Assembly (NCBI GenBank): GCA_947625705.1
Contig: CANQPG010000001.1
Span: 120,963-184,962, forward strand
Reading direction: 5' to 3'
Length of the DNA stretch: 64,000 nucleotides
Source of the DNA: an uncultured Peptococcaceae bacterium
GTDB taxonomy: Bacteria > Bacillota > Dehalobacteriia > UBA4068 > UBA4997
How positions within the stretch are numbered: position 1 is the stretch's first letter; each line of letters begins with the position of its first letter. Both the position numbers and the translations under genes were made by a program. This document shows, one piece after another, positions 34,218 to 44,715 of the stretch. Under the pieces are notes generated by a model. The model was not told where the DNA came from. It did no database searches and was given only the letters and a program-made list of their open reading frames with translations.

Positions 34218-35294
34218 ATGGAAACCGAAGTTTTCGATTACTTTGCCGCGCTTTACGGCGGCCAGGATCTGACCGCGCCGTTTGACCGCGCCGCCGAACT
34301 CCTAAAAGCGGGCGAGCTGGTGGCGTTCCCCACCGAGACGGTTTACGGCCTGGGCGCGGACGCACTGAACCCGGCGGCCGTCGCGAAAATTTATCAGGCC
34401 AAAGGCCGCCCCTCCGATAACCCGCTGATCGTGCATATCGCGGACGAGGCGATGGCCGAAGAGCTGGCGGAAGTATCCCCGCTTGCCAAAGAGCTGATGG
34501 CCGCCTTTTGGCCGGGGCCGCTGACGCTGGTGCTGCCCGCGAAAGATATCCTCCCCCGCGTCACCACCGGTGGGCTGGACACCGTAGGGCTGCGTATGCC
34601 CGCGCACTCGGCGGCGCTTCAACTCATCGAAGCGGCGAACCTCCCGATCGCCGCGCCCAGCGCCAACCTGAGCGGCCGCCCCAGCCCCACCAGCGCCGCC
34701 CACGTCTATCACGATATGCGGGGCAAAATTCCCCTGATCATTGACGGCGGCGAGGCGGCGGCCGGTCTGGAATCAACGGTGCTTGATCTGGCCTCGCCCG
34801 TGCCGGCGATACTGCGCCCCGGCGTGATCACGGCGGCGGACCTGGCCGAATTTATCCCGGGGCTGGCGGAGGAAACACGCCTCCCCACCGGCGGCATCGC
34901 GCGCGCCCCCGGCATGAAATACCGCCATTACGCGCCCAAAGCCCGCGTCGTCCTCTGCGACCGGGCGGATATTTACCCGACATACGCGGCGGCGCTCACG
35001 CAGTTTGCGGCCAAGGGCAATTTCCACCCCAAAATCGCCGTCCTTGCCACGCTGGACGGTCTGGCCGGGCTGAACGAGGCGGAAAACTGCTTTCTGCTGG
35101 GCGAAAATATGCGGCAGGCGGCGCAGAACCTGTTTACGGCGCTGCGCTGGACGGACGAGATCGAAGCCGATCTGGTGCTGGCCGAGAAATTCCCCGAAAC
35201 GGGGCTGGGCATTGCCATTATGAACCGATTGAACAAGGCGGCGGCGAACGAACCGAAGCCGCCCGCCGATAAGCAAGGTGAGCAACATGACTGA
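34218..35294 (+). CDS. tsaC: L-threonylcarbamoyladenylate synthase (Sua5/YwlC type)
   Basis: The 358-residue enzyme makes threonylcarbamoyl-AMP from Thr, bicarbonate and ATP for the t6A37 modification of tRNAs. The YrdC domain (about 25-220) has GELVAFPTETVYGLGADA near 33, KGRPSDNPLIVHI near 64 and APSANLSGRPSPTSAAHV near 152. The Sua5 C-terminal domain follows after the linker TGGIARAPGMKYRHYAPKA. The end overlaps the next gene by eight bases. The two-domain length shows the Sua5 rather than the short TsaC form. Confidence 0.93.
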   Translation: METEVFDYFAALYGGQDLTAPFDRAAELLKAGELVAFPTETVYGLGADALNPAAVAKIYQAKGRPSDNPLIVHIADEAMAEELAEVSPLAKELMAAFWPGPLTLVLPAKDILPRVTTGGLDTVGLRMPAHSAALQLIEAANLPIAAPSANLSGRPSPTSAAHVYHDMRGKIPLIIDGGEAAAGLESTVLDLASPVPAILRPGVITAADLAEFIPGLAEETRLPTGGIARAPGMKYRHYAPKARVVLCDRADIYPTYAAALTQFAAKGNFHPKIAVLATLDGLAGLNEAENCFLLGENMRQAAQNLFTALRWTDEIEADLVLAEKFPETGLGIAIMNRLNKAAANEPKPPADKQGEQHD

Positions 35295-35751
35295 TCAAAA
35301 ACCGCAAATCGAACGGCTGCTGTTCGTCTGCACCGGCAACACCTGCCGCAGCCCGATGGCCGAGGCGATGTGCCGCGCGAAACTGCCGGATATCGAGGTG
35401 CTTTCCGCCGGGGTGGGCGCGACAAACGGCCTCCCCGCCAGCATTGGCGCGATCGACGCGATGGACGCGCGGGGCTTGAATATCGACCACCACCGCAGCC
35501 GGGCGCTTTCCTCGTATCTTCTGGCCGACGCCGACCTGGTGCTCTGCATGAGCAAAAGCCACCGCGACGTAATACTTTCCGCCCTGCCCGAGCTGGCGGA
35601 TAAGGTGTTCACGCTGGCCGAATATGTGGGCGAGGACGCCGAGATCGCCGACCCTTTCGGCGGCGACGCGGCAGAATACAACGCCTGCGCCGACCAGATC
35701 GAAGCCCTGCTGGACAAATTGGCGGCCAAGCTGAAAGGCGCCCCCGCCTAA
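35287..35751 (+). CDS. ywlE: low-molecular-weight protein tyrosine/arginine phosphatase
   Basis: The 154-residue phosphatase has the P-loop C15-TGNTC-R21-S22 and the general-acid DPFG motif near residue 121. In Bacillota the homologue beside tsaC and rpiB is YwlE, shown in Bacillus to act on phosphoarginine; the Thr in the CTGNTCRS loop is the residue linked to arginine preference. Whether a McsB kinase exists here cannot be seen. AAGGTGAGC precedes the chosen ATG at 35287. Confidence 0.87.
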   Translation: MTDQKPQIERLLFVCTGNTCRSPMAEAMCRAKLPDIEVLSAGVGATNGLPASIGAIDAMDARGLNIDHHRSRALSSYLLADADLVLCMSKSHRDVILSALPELADKVFTLAEYVGEDAEIADPFGGDAAEYNACADQIEALLDKLAAKLKGAPA

Positions 35752-35771
35752 AAAAGGAAATCACCGCATAG

Positions 35772-35836
35772 CAGCGAATACTTAACAGGCAAGCGCCCCC
35801 GAAGCGCCTGCGGGTTTGGTTTCGCTGTTTTTTATT
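35772..35836 (+). terminator. structured terminator before rpiB
   Basis: Outer arms CAGCGAA (35772-35778) and TTCGCTG (35821-35827) enclose a smaller GC-rich hairpin and are followed by TTTTTTATTT. It separates the tsaC-ywlE transcript from rpiB, though read-through is likely. Confidence 0.55.
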
Positions 35837-35852
35837 TATAATAGGAGGGAAT

Positions 35853-36350
35853 ATGATGAAAATTGCATTGGGCTGCGACCACGCGGCATATCAGCTGAAG
35901 GAACAAGTCAAGGCGCACATCGAGGCGCTGGGTTATGAGACGCATGATTTCGGCACGTTTGACGAGGCGTCGGTGGATTACCCCGATTACGCTTTCTTCG
36001 TGGGCAAGGCCGTAACAAGCGGCGACTGTGAGCGCGGAATTCTGCTCTGCGGCACCGGTATCGGCATCGGCATTGCCGCCAACAAGATACCCGGTATCCG
36101 CGCGGCGCTGTGCCATGATCTGTTCTCCGCCGAGTGCAGCCGCAAGCACAACAACGCCAATATCCTTACGATGGGGGCGCGCGTTATCGACCCCGCTTTG
36201 GCGCTGAAGATCGTCGATATCTGGCTGAACACCGAATTTGAGGGCGGCCGCCACCAGCGCCGTCTGGATAAGATCAGCAACATCGAGGATACCATGGCGG
36301 TGGAGCGCGCCGGGCAGCTGGCGAAGATCGTCAAGGAGCAGAACAAATGA
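35853..36350 (+). CDS. rpiB: ribose-5-phosphate isomerase B
   Basis: The 165-residue enzyme interconverts ribose-5-phosphate and ribulose-5-phosphate. The signature GCDHAAYQLKE at 7-17, the catalytic Cys in ILLCGTGIGIGIAANK near 65 and HNNANILTMGARVI near 99 are intact. AGGAGG precedes two adjacent ATG codons, and the first was taken. It feeds pentose phosphates to the phosphoketolase and purine routes also present in the window. The ATGA overlap couples it to the next gene. Confidence 0.94.
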   Translation: MMKIALGCDHAAYQLKEQVKAHIEALGYETHDFGTFDEASVDYPDYAFFVGKAVTSGDCERGILLCGTGIGIGIAANKIPGIRAALCHDLFSAECSRKHNNANILTMGARVIDPALALKIVDIWLNTEFEGGRHQRRLDKISNIEDTMAVERAGQLAKIVKEQNK

Positions 36351-36922
36351 GCGAATATATCGAAACCGAGCTGACCGCGGACGAGCAGGCCGCCCTCCGC
36401 GCCGATACCCGCCAAATTCTGGCCGAGCTTTTGGAGGCAGCGCAGCCGGAGGCGGGCGCGCTGCTGGTCGTCGGCTGCTCCACCAGCGAGGTTTTGGGGC
36501 AGCACATCGGCCGCGCCGGGTGCGAGGTGTTAGGCAAAATCATCGCGGAAGAAGTCCTCGCTGCGGCCAAGCAGCACCAAATTTACGCCGCCGCGCAGTG
36601 CTGCGAGCATTTGAACCGGGCGCTGGCGCTGGAAAAGGCCTGCGCGCAGCATTTCGGTTATCAAATCGTCAGCGCGGTGCCGAAACCCCACGCCGGCGGC
36701 AGCTTTGCCGCCGCTTTTTATCCGCTGCTGGAGCACCCCGTGCTGGTGGAGGGCGTCCAGGCCGATTTGGGGCTGGATATCGGCCTGACGCTGATCGGTA
36801 TGCACTTAAAAAGGGTGGCCGTGCCGCTGCGCTTAAGCGTTACGCACCTGGGGCAAGCCGTGATCACCGCCGCCAAAACCCGGCCGCCGCTGATCGGCGG
36901 GGAGAGGGCGCAATATCAATGA
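36347..36922 (+). CDS. ywlG: TIGR01440 / DUF436 (YwlG) family protein
   Basis: The 191-residue cytosolic protein belongs to a conserved Bacillota family of unknown function. Recognisable segments are LVVGCSTSEVLGQHIG near 41, QCCEHLNRAL near 84, VPKPHAGGSFA near 110 and GMHLKRVAVPLR near 151. The order rpiB-ywlG is the usual one. It overlaps rpiB by four bases and the next gene by four. Conserved Cys and His residues suggest a metal or catalytic site, but this is not established. Confidence 0.87.
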   Translation: MSEYIETELTADEQAALRADTRQILAELLEAAQPEAGALLVVGCSTSEVLGQHIGRAGCEVLGKIIAEEVLAAAKQHQIYAAAQCCEHLNRALALEKACAQHFGYQIVSAVPKPHAGGSFAAAFYPLLEHPVLVEGVQADLGLDIGLTLIGMHLKRVAVPLRLSVTHLGQAVITAAKTRPPLIGGERAQYQ

Positions 36923-37836
36923 GCCACGGCAGTCTTTATATCGTCGCGGGGGCGGCGCTTTGGGGCATGATCGGCGTTTTCTTCAATAGTCTTTCGGCGC
37001 TGGGCTTGATGCCCATGCAGATCGTGGCGCTGCGTGTGGGCAGCGCGGCGCTGGCGTTTACGCTGTATCTGGCGCTTTCCGGGCGCAAAGACCTCTTAAA
37101 GATCGCGCCGCGCGACGCCATCTACTTCGTCGGCACCGGCATTTTCAGTCTGGTCTTCTTCAACTGGTGTTATTTCAACACCATCGAGCTGGCCTCCCTC
37201 GCGGTGGCCGCCGTGCTGCTCTATACCTCGCCCGTCTGGATCGTGCTGCTGGCGGCGGTCTTCTTCCATGAACGGCTGACGCCGCAGAAAATTCTCGCCG
37301 TGCTGCTGACGCTGCTGGGCACCGCCCTGATCGTGGGCATATTTTCCGCCGGCGGCGATAAACTGTCCCCGCTGGCCGTGCTGCTGGGCTTAGGCTCCGG
37401 TTTCGGCTATGCGCTTTACAGTATCTTCGGCAAATTCGCGCTGGCCAAATACGCCCCGGAGACGGTGAGCGCCTACACGTTCATCTTCGCCACGCTGGGC
37501 GCCGTGCCGCTGGCCGCCGCCTATGGCCGGAACCCGGCGTATCTTTTGCCGGAGACCTGGCTTTATACGCTGGGTATCGGCGTGCTTTGCTGCCTGCTGC
37601 CGTTTGTGTTATACACGCGGGGGTTAGAGCAGGTGGAGGCGGGCAAGGCCGCAGTGCTGGCCACGGTGGAGCCGGCGGTGGCCGCCCTGTTCAGCGTGAT
37701 GTTATACCACGAGCCGCTCTCCGCCGCCAAAATCGGCGGCATGGCGCTGATATTTTTGGCCATTTTGCTGCTTAACCTGAAATTGCCAGGCAAAAATCCG
37801 TTAAAAAAAACCGCCGAAAGCCTGCCGAAAAGTTGA
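36919..37836 (+). CDS. EamA/DMT-family transporter
   Basis: The 305-residue protein has ten hydrophobic spans arranged as two EamA repeats, each of five. Typical segments are AALWGMIGVFFNSL near 10, SLAVAAVLLYTSPVWIVLLAAVFFHERLT-like near 93 and AAVLATVEPAVAALFSVMLYHEPLS-like near 250. Such carriers export amino acids or metabolites, but the substrate cannot be told. The ATG at 36919 overlaps ywlG by four bases. A much longer in-frame reading upstream is only the shadow of rpiB/ywlG and was rejected. Confidence 0.85.
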   Translation: MSHGSLYIVAGAALWGMIGVFFNSLSALGLMPMQIVALRVGSAALAFTLYLALSGRKDLLKIAPRDAIYFVGTGIFSLVFFNWCYFNTIELASLAVAAVLLYTSPVWIVLLAAVFFHERLTPQKILAVLLTLLGTALIVGIFSAGGDKLSPLAVLLGLGSGFGYALYSIFGKFALAKYAPETVSAYTFIFATLGAVPLAAAYGRNPAYLLPETWLYTLGIGVLCCLLPFVLYTRGLEQVEAGKAAVLATVEPAVAALFSVMLYHEPLSAAKIGGMALIFLAILLLNLKLPGKNPLKKTAESLPKS

Positions 37837-37861
37837 CTTGCGGCGCGAATACTGTTATTAT
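37833..37861 (+). promoter_or_regulatory. promoter of the DUF1836-AICAR formyltransferase pair
   Basis: TTGACT (37833-37838) and TATTAT (37856-37861) are 17 bases apart and overlap the stop of the transporter gene, 34 bases before the next start. Confidence 0.65.
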
Positions 37862-37894
37862 TTAATATGAAGCAATATTAAGGAGGTGTCGCCG

Positions 37895-38407
37895 ATGCCG
37901 GAATTACCCAAGGCGGAGGTTTTGCAGTTTCACTGCCCGCGCTATGCCGAGTTCCCGCAGGTGGAGCTTTATATGGATCAGGTCTTGCAGGTTATGGAGC
38001 AGGCGCTGGCTCCGTTTGACCCGCCGGGGCGCGAAAAATTGCTGACTTCCACCATGGTGAACAATTATGTGAAGCAAAATCTGGTGCCGCCGCCCTTAAA
38101 AAAACGCTATGGACGCGACCACCTGGCCTATCTGCTGATGATCTGCGTGCTGAAGCAGGTGCTGCCGATCGGCGATATTTATCAGCTGATCCACCTGCAA
38201 ACCGACGCCTGCCCCACGGCGCAGGCCTACGATTACTTCTGCGATACGCTGGAGGCGGCCCTCTCGACGGTTTTCACCGAGGAGGGCGCGGGGGCTCCCG
38301 CCCCGCCGCCGGGGACGCTCCCCGAGGCCAAGCTAGTGTGGACGGCGGCCTATGCGTTTGCCAATAAGGTTTATCTGCAAAAATATCTGGCCGCACTGGC
38401 CAAATAA
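37895..38407 (+). CDS. DUF1836 domain protein
   Basis: The 170-residue protein fits the DUF1836 family: a leading PRYAEFPQVELYMDQVL segment, LLTSTMVNNYVKQNLVPPPLKKRYGRDHLAYLLMIC-like winged-helix core near 50, and LPIGDIYQLI near 92. The MerR-like phrase about a non-matching helix and YGRDHLAYL suggests a DNA-binding or MerR-like helix-turn-helix, but function is not known. The start ATG 37895 lies eight bases after AGGAGG. It is 21 bases upstream of the AICAR formyltransferase gene. Confidence 0.75.
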   Translation: MPELPKAEVLQFHCPRYAEFPQVELYMDQVLQVMEQALAPFDPPGREKLLTSTMVNNYVKQNLVPPPLKKRYGRDHLAYLLMICVLKQVLPIGDIYQLIHLQTDACPTAQAYDYFCDTLEAALSTVFTEEGAGAPAPPPGTLPEAKLVWTAAYAFANKVYLQKYLAALAK

Positions 38408-38428
38408 ATTCAATAAGGAGAAGCCATC

Positions 38429-39601
38429 ATGCAAGAATTAGCTTTGAAATACGGCTGCAACCCCAATCAGCAGCCGGCGCGGGTGTTCATGCCGCAGGGC
38501 AAGCTCCCTTTCACCGTTTTGAACGGACGCCCCGGCTACATCAATCTGCTGGACGCTCTGAACAGCTGGCAGCTGGTATGCGAACTGAAAGCGGCGACGG
38601 GGCTGCCTGCCGCGGCCTCGTTCAAGCACGTCAGCCCCGCCGGTGCGGCGGTGGCCGTGCCGCTTTCCCCCACCTTGCAGCAGATTTATTTCACCGAGGG
38701 CGCGGAGCTTTCCCCCATCGCCACGGCTTATGTGCGGGCGCGCGGGGCGGATAGAATGTCCTCCTACGGTGATTTTGCCGCCCTTTCCGACGAATGTGAC
38801 GCGGCGACGGCGAACTTCCTGCTGCACGAGGTATCAGACGGCATTATCGCGCCCGGCTATACCCCCGAGGCGCTGGAAATTCTGCGGCAAAAGCGCAAGG
38901 GCACGTATCTGGTGCTGCAAATGGACGCGGCCTATCAGCCCGAACCGCTGGAGGTGAAGCAGGTTTTCGGCGTTTCCTTTGAGCAGCGCCGCAACGACGT
39001 GAAAATTGACGAAACGCTGCTGGCCGACCGCCCCACCAAAAATCAGCAAATCCCGGCGGAGGCGGCGCGCGACTTAATCATCGCTCTGATCACGCTGAAA
39101 TACACGCAGTCCAACTCCGTCTGCTACGCCAAAGACGGCCAGGCCATCGGTATCGGCGCGGGGCAGCAGTCGCGAATACATTGCACGCGGCTGGCCGGCA
39201 ACAAGGCCGACGTCTGGCACCTGCGCCAGCACCCGAAAGTTTTGGCTCTGCCGTTCCTGCCGGGTATCCGCCGGCCTGACCGCGACAACACCATCGACGT
39301 TTATATCTCGGACGAGCATGACGACGTTTTGCGTGACGGCGCCTGGCAGCAATATTTCACCGAACAGCCGGAGGTTTTGACCGAAGCGGAGAAAAAGGCC
39401 TGGCTGGCCGAAGTATCAGGTGTGAGCTTAGGCTCCGACGCGTTTTTCCCGTTCGGCGACAACATCGAGCGCGCGCATAAAAGCGGCGTTTCTTACATCG
39501 CCGAGACCGGCGGCTCCGTCCGCGACGACCATGTGATCGCAACCTGCGATAAATACAACATCGCGATGGCGTTCACCGGCGTGCGCCTGTTCCACCACTA
39601 A
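38429..39601 (+). CDS. stand-alone AICAR formyltransferase
   Basis: The 390-residue enzyme transfers a formyl group from 10-formyl-THF to AICAR, the penultimate step of IMP synthesis. Family motifs: LKYGCNPNQQPA at 6-17, SFKHVSPAGAAVA near 64 with the catalytic Lys-His, RGADRMSSYGDFAALS near 104, TQSNSVCYAKDGQAIGIGAGQQSR near 227, and FPFGDNIERAHKSGV near 338. The IMP cyclohydrolase domain of PurH is absent and the gene is not truncated. The cyclohydrolase must be encoded elsewhere or replaced by PurO. Confidence 0.9.
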   Translation: MQELALKYGCNPNQQPARVFMPQGKLPFTVLNGRPGYINLLDALNSWQLVCELKAATGLPAAASFKHVSPAGAAVAVPLSPTLQQIYFTEGAELSPIATAYVRARGADRMSSYGDFAALSDECDAATANFLLHEVSDGIIAPGYTPEALEILRQKRKGTYLVLQMDAAYQPEPLEVKQVFGVSFEQRRNDVKIDETLLADRPTKNQQIPAEAARDLIIALITLKYTQSNSVCYAKDGQAIGIGAGQQSRIHCTRLAGNKADVWHLRQHPKVLALPFLPGIRRPDRDNTIDVYISDEHDDVLRDGAWQQYFTEQPEVLTEAEKKAWLAEVSGVSLGSDAFFPFGDNIERAHKSGVSYIAETGGSVRDDHVIATCDKYNIAMAFTGVRLFHH

Positions 39602-39634
39602 GCATTATATTGGGATATATTGGAGGTTTTTGCG

Positions 39635-40924
39635 TTGCAGAAAGTTTTTGTGCATAAGTGTATAATTGGGCTGATTTGTTTGATTTTGGCCTTTGCGGCC
39701 TCGCCCGCCGGGGCATGGGCAGACGCCACCCCCGTACCGGACGAGACGATCGCCGTCGTCACCCCGGACGAGCCGGTGGACGATGATAATGAAACGCCGA
39801 ACGAGAAAACGCCTGACGAGGAGCAGCCGCCCGCCGAGGAGGATCCCTCTGCCGGCGATCTGCCGGTGTTGGAGCTGCCCCAGCTGGCGGACAAGCTGAC
39901 CGTCTGGCTTTATGACCCGGCCTTGGGCACAAGCCGCAAAACGGAAGTGACGCCGGTGCATTTGGCGTTTGACGGCGCCTATCTTGAGAGCGACGTGCCG
40001 GGCATGGCCGTCTCCGGGCGGACGCTGGTGCCCGTGCGGCTGATCAGCGAGCAGCTGAAAGCCGAGGTCGTCTGGCAGAAAGAGAACAACACCGTAACCA
40101 TCGCGCTTGGCGGCAAAACGATCATACTCACTATCGGCAGCAACACCGCGCTGATCGACGGCCAGGTGGTAGCCGTGCCGGATAACGTCAGCGTGTCGCT
40201 GGTAAATTTTGAGGGCGTGGCGCGGACGATGGTGCCCGTGCGCTTCGTATCGGAAAACTTAAACGCGCTGGTGGATTATGACCAGGCACAGCGTCTGGTC
40301 AGCATCACGCCGCAGGAAGTTGACCCGGACGATAACGAGCCGGTCTACGTGAAGCCCGTCGGCCAGGACGATTACGGCAATTTATACCGCCGCGTGGTTA
40401 TCGACGCGGGGCACGGCGGCACTGACCCCGGCACCAACGGCGGCGGCCAGATCGAAAAGGATCTGACGCTGGCCGTCTCGCAGCAGGTGCGCGATCTGCT
40501 GGAGGACGCCGGCTATGAGGTCATCATGGCGCGCGACGACGATACTTACATCGGCCTGGTGGATAGGGCCGCGCTCACCACGCAGTATGACGCGCCGCTG
40601 TTTGTAAGTATCCACTGCAACGCGGCCGAAAACGCCCCCGCCGCCAGCGGTATTGAAACGTATGCCGCACCGGACGACGCGGGCGACCTGGAGCTGGCCG
40701 GTTATCTGCAAAAGCGGCTGATCGCCGCCACCGCCGCCAAGGATCGCGGCGTTAAAACCTCGCGGCTGGTGGTGCTGACGCACAATGTCGTCCCCGCCGC
40801 GCTGGTGGAGATCGGCTTCATGACCAACGCCGAAGAGTGCGCCAAGCTGGGCGACGCTTCCTATCAGCAGACGCTGGCCGCCGCCATCACCGCCGGGATT
40901 GAAGATTATTTTGCCGCCCATTAA
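39635..40924 (+). CDS. secreted stalk-domain N-acetylmuramoyl-L-alanine amidase
   Basis: This 429-residue exported hydrolase removes stem peptides from peptidoglycan. Signal peptide (about 1-29), then an acidic Pro/Glu/Asp linker (30-75), two stalk repeats (LVPVRLISEQLKAEV near 130, MVPVRFVSENLNALV near 200), and a C-terminal Amidase_3 domain (about 250-428). Zinc ligands are visible in DAGHGGTDPG, IEKDLT and SIHCNA, and the catalytic Glu in LVEIGFMTN. TTG 39635, seven bases after GGAGGT, is the start. It shares the stalk module with four other exported proteins here. Confidence 0.88.
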   Translation: MQKVFVHKCIIGLICLILAFAASPAGAWADATPVPDETIAVVTPDEPVDDDNETPNEKTPDEEQPPAEEDPSAGDLPVLELPQLADKLTVWLYDPALGTSRKTEVTPVHLAFDGAYLESDVPGMAVSGRTLVPVRLISEQLKAEVVWQKENNTVTIALGGKTIILTIGSNTALIDGQVVAVPDNVSVSLVNFEGVARTMVPVRFVSENLNALVDYDQAQRLVSITPQEVDPDDNEPVYVKPVGQDDYGNLYRRVVIDAGHGGTDPGTNGGGQIEKDLTLAVSQQVRDLLEDAGYEVIMARDDDTYIGLVDRAALTTQYDAPLFVSIHCNAAENAPAASGIETYAAPDDAGDLELAGYLQKRLIAATAAKDRGVKTSRLVVLTHNVVPAALVEIGFMTNAEECAKLGDASYQQTLAAAITAGIEDYFAAH

Positions 40925-40930
40925 AACAGA

Positions 40931-40962
40931 AACAGCATGGCCGCGCGCCGTGCTGTTTTTTT
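40931..40962. terminator. terminator after the amidase gene
   Basis: AACAGCA and TGCTGTT arms with an inner GC-rich pairing are followed by TTTTTT. Confidence 0.75.
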
Positions 40963-41095
40963 ACAATTTCGCCAAATGGTATGAAAACGCGCCGCCCTGC
41001 CCCATAATATAAGTATCAGTTCACAAAGAATTAATTTTGGCGCGTTAAAATATTGGCAAAATTTACCGCAAACCAAGCCAAAGGAGGCTGAAAAA

Positions 41096-43480
41096 ATGAC
41101 GACCCAAACCAAAAAACCGCTCTCACCGGGGGAGCTGCACCTGCTGAACGCCTATTGGCGGGCGTGCAATTACCTCTCCGTCGGGCAGCTGTACCTGCGG
41201 GATAACCCGCTTTTGAAAGAGCCGCTGGAGCTTAAGCACATCAAACCGAACGTGGTGGGGCATTGGGGCACCGCGCCCGGCCAGAATTTCATCTACACCC
41301 ACTTGAACCGCCTGATCAAACAGCATGACCTGAACATGATCTACATCAGCGGCCCCGGCCACGGCGGTCAGGCGATGGTAGCCAACTGCTGGCTGGAGGG
41401 CTCATACACCGAGGTCTATCCGGACATCACCCGCGACGAGGCGGGCATGAAGAAGATGTTCAAGCGCTTCAGCTTCCCCGGCGGCATTTCCAGCCACGTG
41501 GCGCCCGAAACCCCCGGCTCCATCAACGAGGGCGGCGAGCTGGGCTATTCGCTGGCGCACGCGTTCGGCGCGGTGCTGGATAACCCGACGCTGATCGCGG
41601 CCTGCGTGGTGGGCGACGGCGAGGCCGAAACCGGGGCTCTGGCCACCGCCTGGCAGGGCAACAAGCTATTAAACCCCGGCACCGACGGCGTGGTGCTGCC
41701 GATACTGCACTTAAACGGCTTCAAAATCGCCAACCCCACCATTTTCTCGCGCATTTCCAAGGAGGAGCTGACCTCGTTCTTCATGGGCTGCGGCTGGCTG
41801 CCGTATTTCGTCGAGGGCGCCGAGCCCGAGGATATGCACCAGCAGATGGCAGCCGCCCTGGACGCGGCCTACGACGATATCCGCCGTATCAAGCAGAACG
41901 CGGCGGGCGGCGATCACTCGCGCCCCGTGTGGCCAATGCTGGTGCTGCGCTCTCCCAAAGGGTGGACAGGGCCCAAAGAAGCCGACGGCAAGCAGATCGA
42001 GGGCAGCTTCCGCGCCCATCAGGTGCCCATCACCGTGAACGCCGAACACCCCGAAAACGTGGCGCTGCTGGAAAAATGGCTGAAAAGCTATCACCCGGAG
42101 GAGCTGTTCGATGAGCAGGGCCGCCCCGTGCCGGAGCTTTCGGCCTTGATACCCGAGGGCGCGCACCGCATGGGCGCCAACCCCGTGGCCAACGGCGGCC
42201 TGCTGCTGCATGACCTGCGGCTGCCTGATTTCCGCGATTACGCCGTGAAGTTCAACGTGCACGGCAGCGAGCTGGCGCAGGATATGCTGGTTTTGGGGCG
42301 CTTTGTACGGGATATTATCCGCGATAACGCCGAAGAGCGCAACTTCCGCATTTTCGGCCCCGACGAGACGATGAGCAACCGGCTTTCCGCCGTCTTCGAG
42401 ACCACCAACCGCCAGTTTGAGGGCGATATCGACGAAAATGACGAATTTCTCGCCAACGACGGCCGCGTCATCGACAGCATGCTTTCCGAGCACATGTGCG
42501 AGGGTATGCTGGAGGGTTATCTTTTGACCGGCCGCCACGGCTTCTTCAACAGCTACGAGGCATTTATCCGCATCGTCGATTCGATGTTCAGCCAGCACGC
42601 CAAATGGCTGAAAGTGTGCCAGCACCTGCCCTGGCGGCAGAAGATCGCCTCGCTGAATTTCGTGCTGGCGTCGCACGTCTGGCAGCAGGATCACAACGGC
42701 TTCACGCACCAAGACCCCGGCTTCCTCGACCACGTGGCCAACAAAAAGGCCGACATCGTGCGCATTTACCTGCCGCCGGACGCCAACTGCCTGCTCTCCT
42801 GCTTCGATCACTGTATCCGCACGCGCGATTATGTGAACGTGCTGGTGGCCTCCAAGCACCCGCGCCCGCAGTGGCTGACGATGGACGAGGCCGTGAAGCA
42901 CTGCACGCAGGGTATCGGCATTTGGCAATGGGCCAGCAACGACCAGGACGCCGAACCGGATATCGTGATGGCCTGCTGCGGCGACACGCCGACGCTGGAA
43001 ACGCTGGCCGCCGTCTCCATTCTGCGCAACCACCTGCCGGAGCTGAAAATCCGCGTGGTCAATGTGGTAGACCTGTTCAAGCTCCAGCCGAATTATGAGC
43101 ACCCGCACGGCCTCACCGACGCTGATTATGATATGCTGTTCACCGCCAACAAGCCGATTTTGTTCGCCTACCACGGCTATCCCAGCCTGATCCGCGAGCT
43201 CACCTATCGCCGCCACAACCGCAACCTGACGGTGCGCGGCTATGTGGAGGAGGGCACTATCACCACGCCGTTCGATATGCGCGTGCAGAACGCGCTGGAT
43301 CGCTTCCACTTGGTGCAGGACGCCATCGGGCTGCTGCCGCAGCTGGGCAACCGCGGCGCTTATCTCGTCCAGAGCATGAAAGATAAGCTGGTGGAGCACA
43401 AGCAGTATATCAAGGAAAACGGCCAGGATCTGCCGGAAATTCTCGACTGGACTTGGGAAAAAAGCATGAAGCAGTTATAA
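41096..43480 (+). CDS. xfp: phosphoketolase
   Basis: The 794-residue thiamine diphosphate enzyme cleaves xylulose-5-phosphate (and often fructose-6-phosphate) with phosphate to acetyl phosphate plus an aldose phosphate. [17 protein letters not shown] near 51, SGPGHGGQA near 86, [25 protein letters not shown]-type loop near 122 and the TPP motif GDGEAETG near 175 are intact. So is [12 protein letters not shown] near 535. Length is normal. AAAGGAGG precedes the ATG. It provides an ATP-yielding route from pentoses to acetate. Xpk versus Xfp specificity cannot be read from the sequence. Confidence 0.94.
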   Translation: MTTQTKKPLSPGELHLLNAYWRACNYLSVGQLYLRDNPLLKEPLELKHIKPNVVGHWGTAPGQNFIYTHLNRLIKQHDLNMIYISGPGHGGQAMVANCWLEGSYTEVYPDITRDEAGMKKMFKRFSFPGGISSHVAPETPGSINEGGELGYSLAHAFGAVLDNPTLIAACVVGDGEAETGALATAWQGNKLLNPGTDGVVLPILHLNGFKIANPTIFSRISKEELTSFFMGCGWLPYFVEGAEPEDMHQQMAAALDAAYDDIRRIKQNAAGGDHSRPVWPMLVLRSPKGWTGPKEADGKQIEGSFRAHQVPITVNAEHPENVALLEKWLKSYHPEELFDEQGRPVPELSALIPEGAHRMGANPVANGGLLLHDLRLPDFRDYAVKFNVHGSELAQDMLVLGRFVRDIIRDNAEERNFRIFGPDETMSNRLSAVFETTNRQFEGDIDENDEFLANDGRVIDSMLSEHMCEGMLEGYLLTGRHGFFNSYEAFIRIVDSMFSQHAKWLKVCQHLPWRQKIASLNFVLASHVWQQDHNGFTHQDPGFLDHVANKKADIVRIYLPPDANCLLSCFDHCIRTRDYVNVLVASKHPRPQWLTMDEAVKHCTQGIGIWQWASNDQDAEPDIVMACCGDTPTLETLAAVSILRNHLPELKIRVVNVVDLFKLQPNYEHPHGLTDADYDMLFTANKPILFAYHGYPSLIRELTYRRHNRNLTVRGYVEEGTITTPFDMRVQNALDRFHLVQDAIGLLPQLGNRGAYLVQSMKDKLVEHKQYIKENGQDLPEILDWTWEKSMKQL

Positions 43481-43484
43481 GAAA

Positions 43485-43514
43485 AACCCCCTCGGCATTA
43501 GCCGGGGGGGGGTT
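43485..43514. terminator. bidirectional terminator between phosphoketolase and ilvC
   Basis: AACCCCCTCGGC and GCCGGGGGGGGTT form a GC-rich stem around ATTA. A-rich sequence lies to the left and TTCATTTTC to the right. Confidence 0.8.
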
Positions 43515-43531
43515 CATTTTCTGTTGTCGCT

Positions 43532-44632
<1,101 letters not shown>

Positions 44633-44715
44633 CTAACATCGCTAAAAAACAATAGCCCCCGCGGCCAAAATTGCCATTTTTACGGGAAAATACTGCATAC
44701 AAGCCGCCCGCCCGC

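Noticed and set aside
36238-37836. A 532-codon open frame covering rpiB end, ywlG and the EamA transporter
   Set aside because: Only the last 305 codons (from 36919) show a real family and a ribosome context; the earlier part is the shadow of rpiB/ywlG in another frame and is Arg/Gly-rich nonsense.
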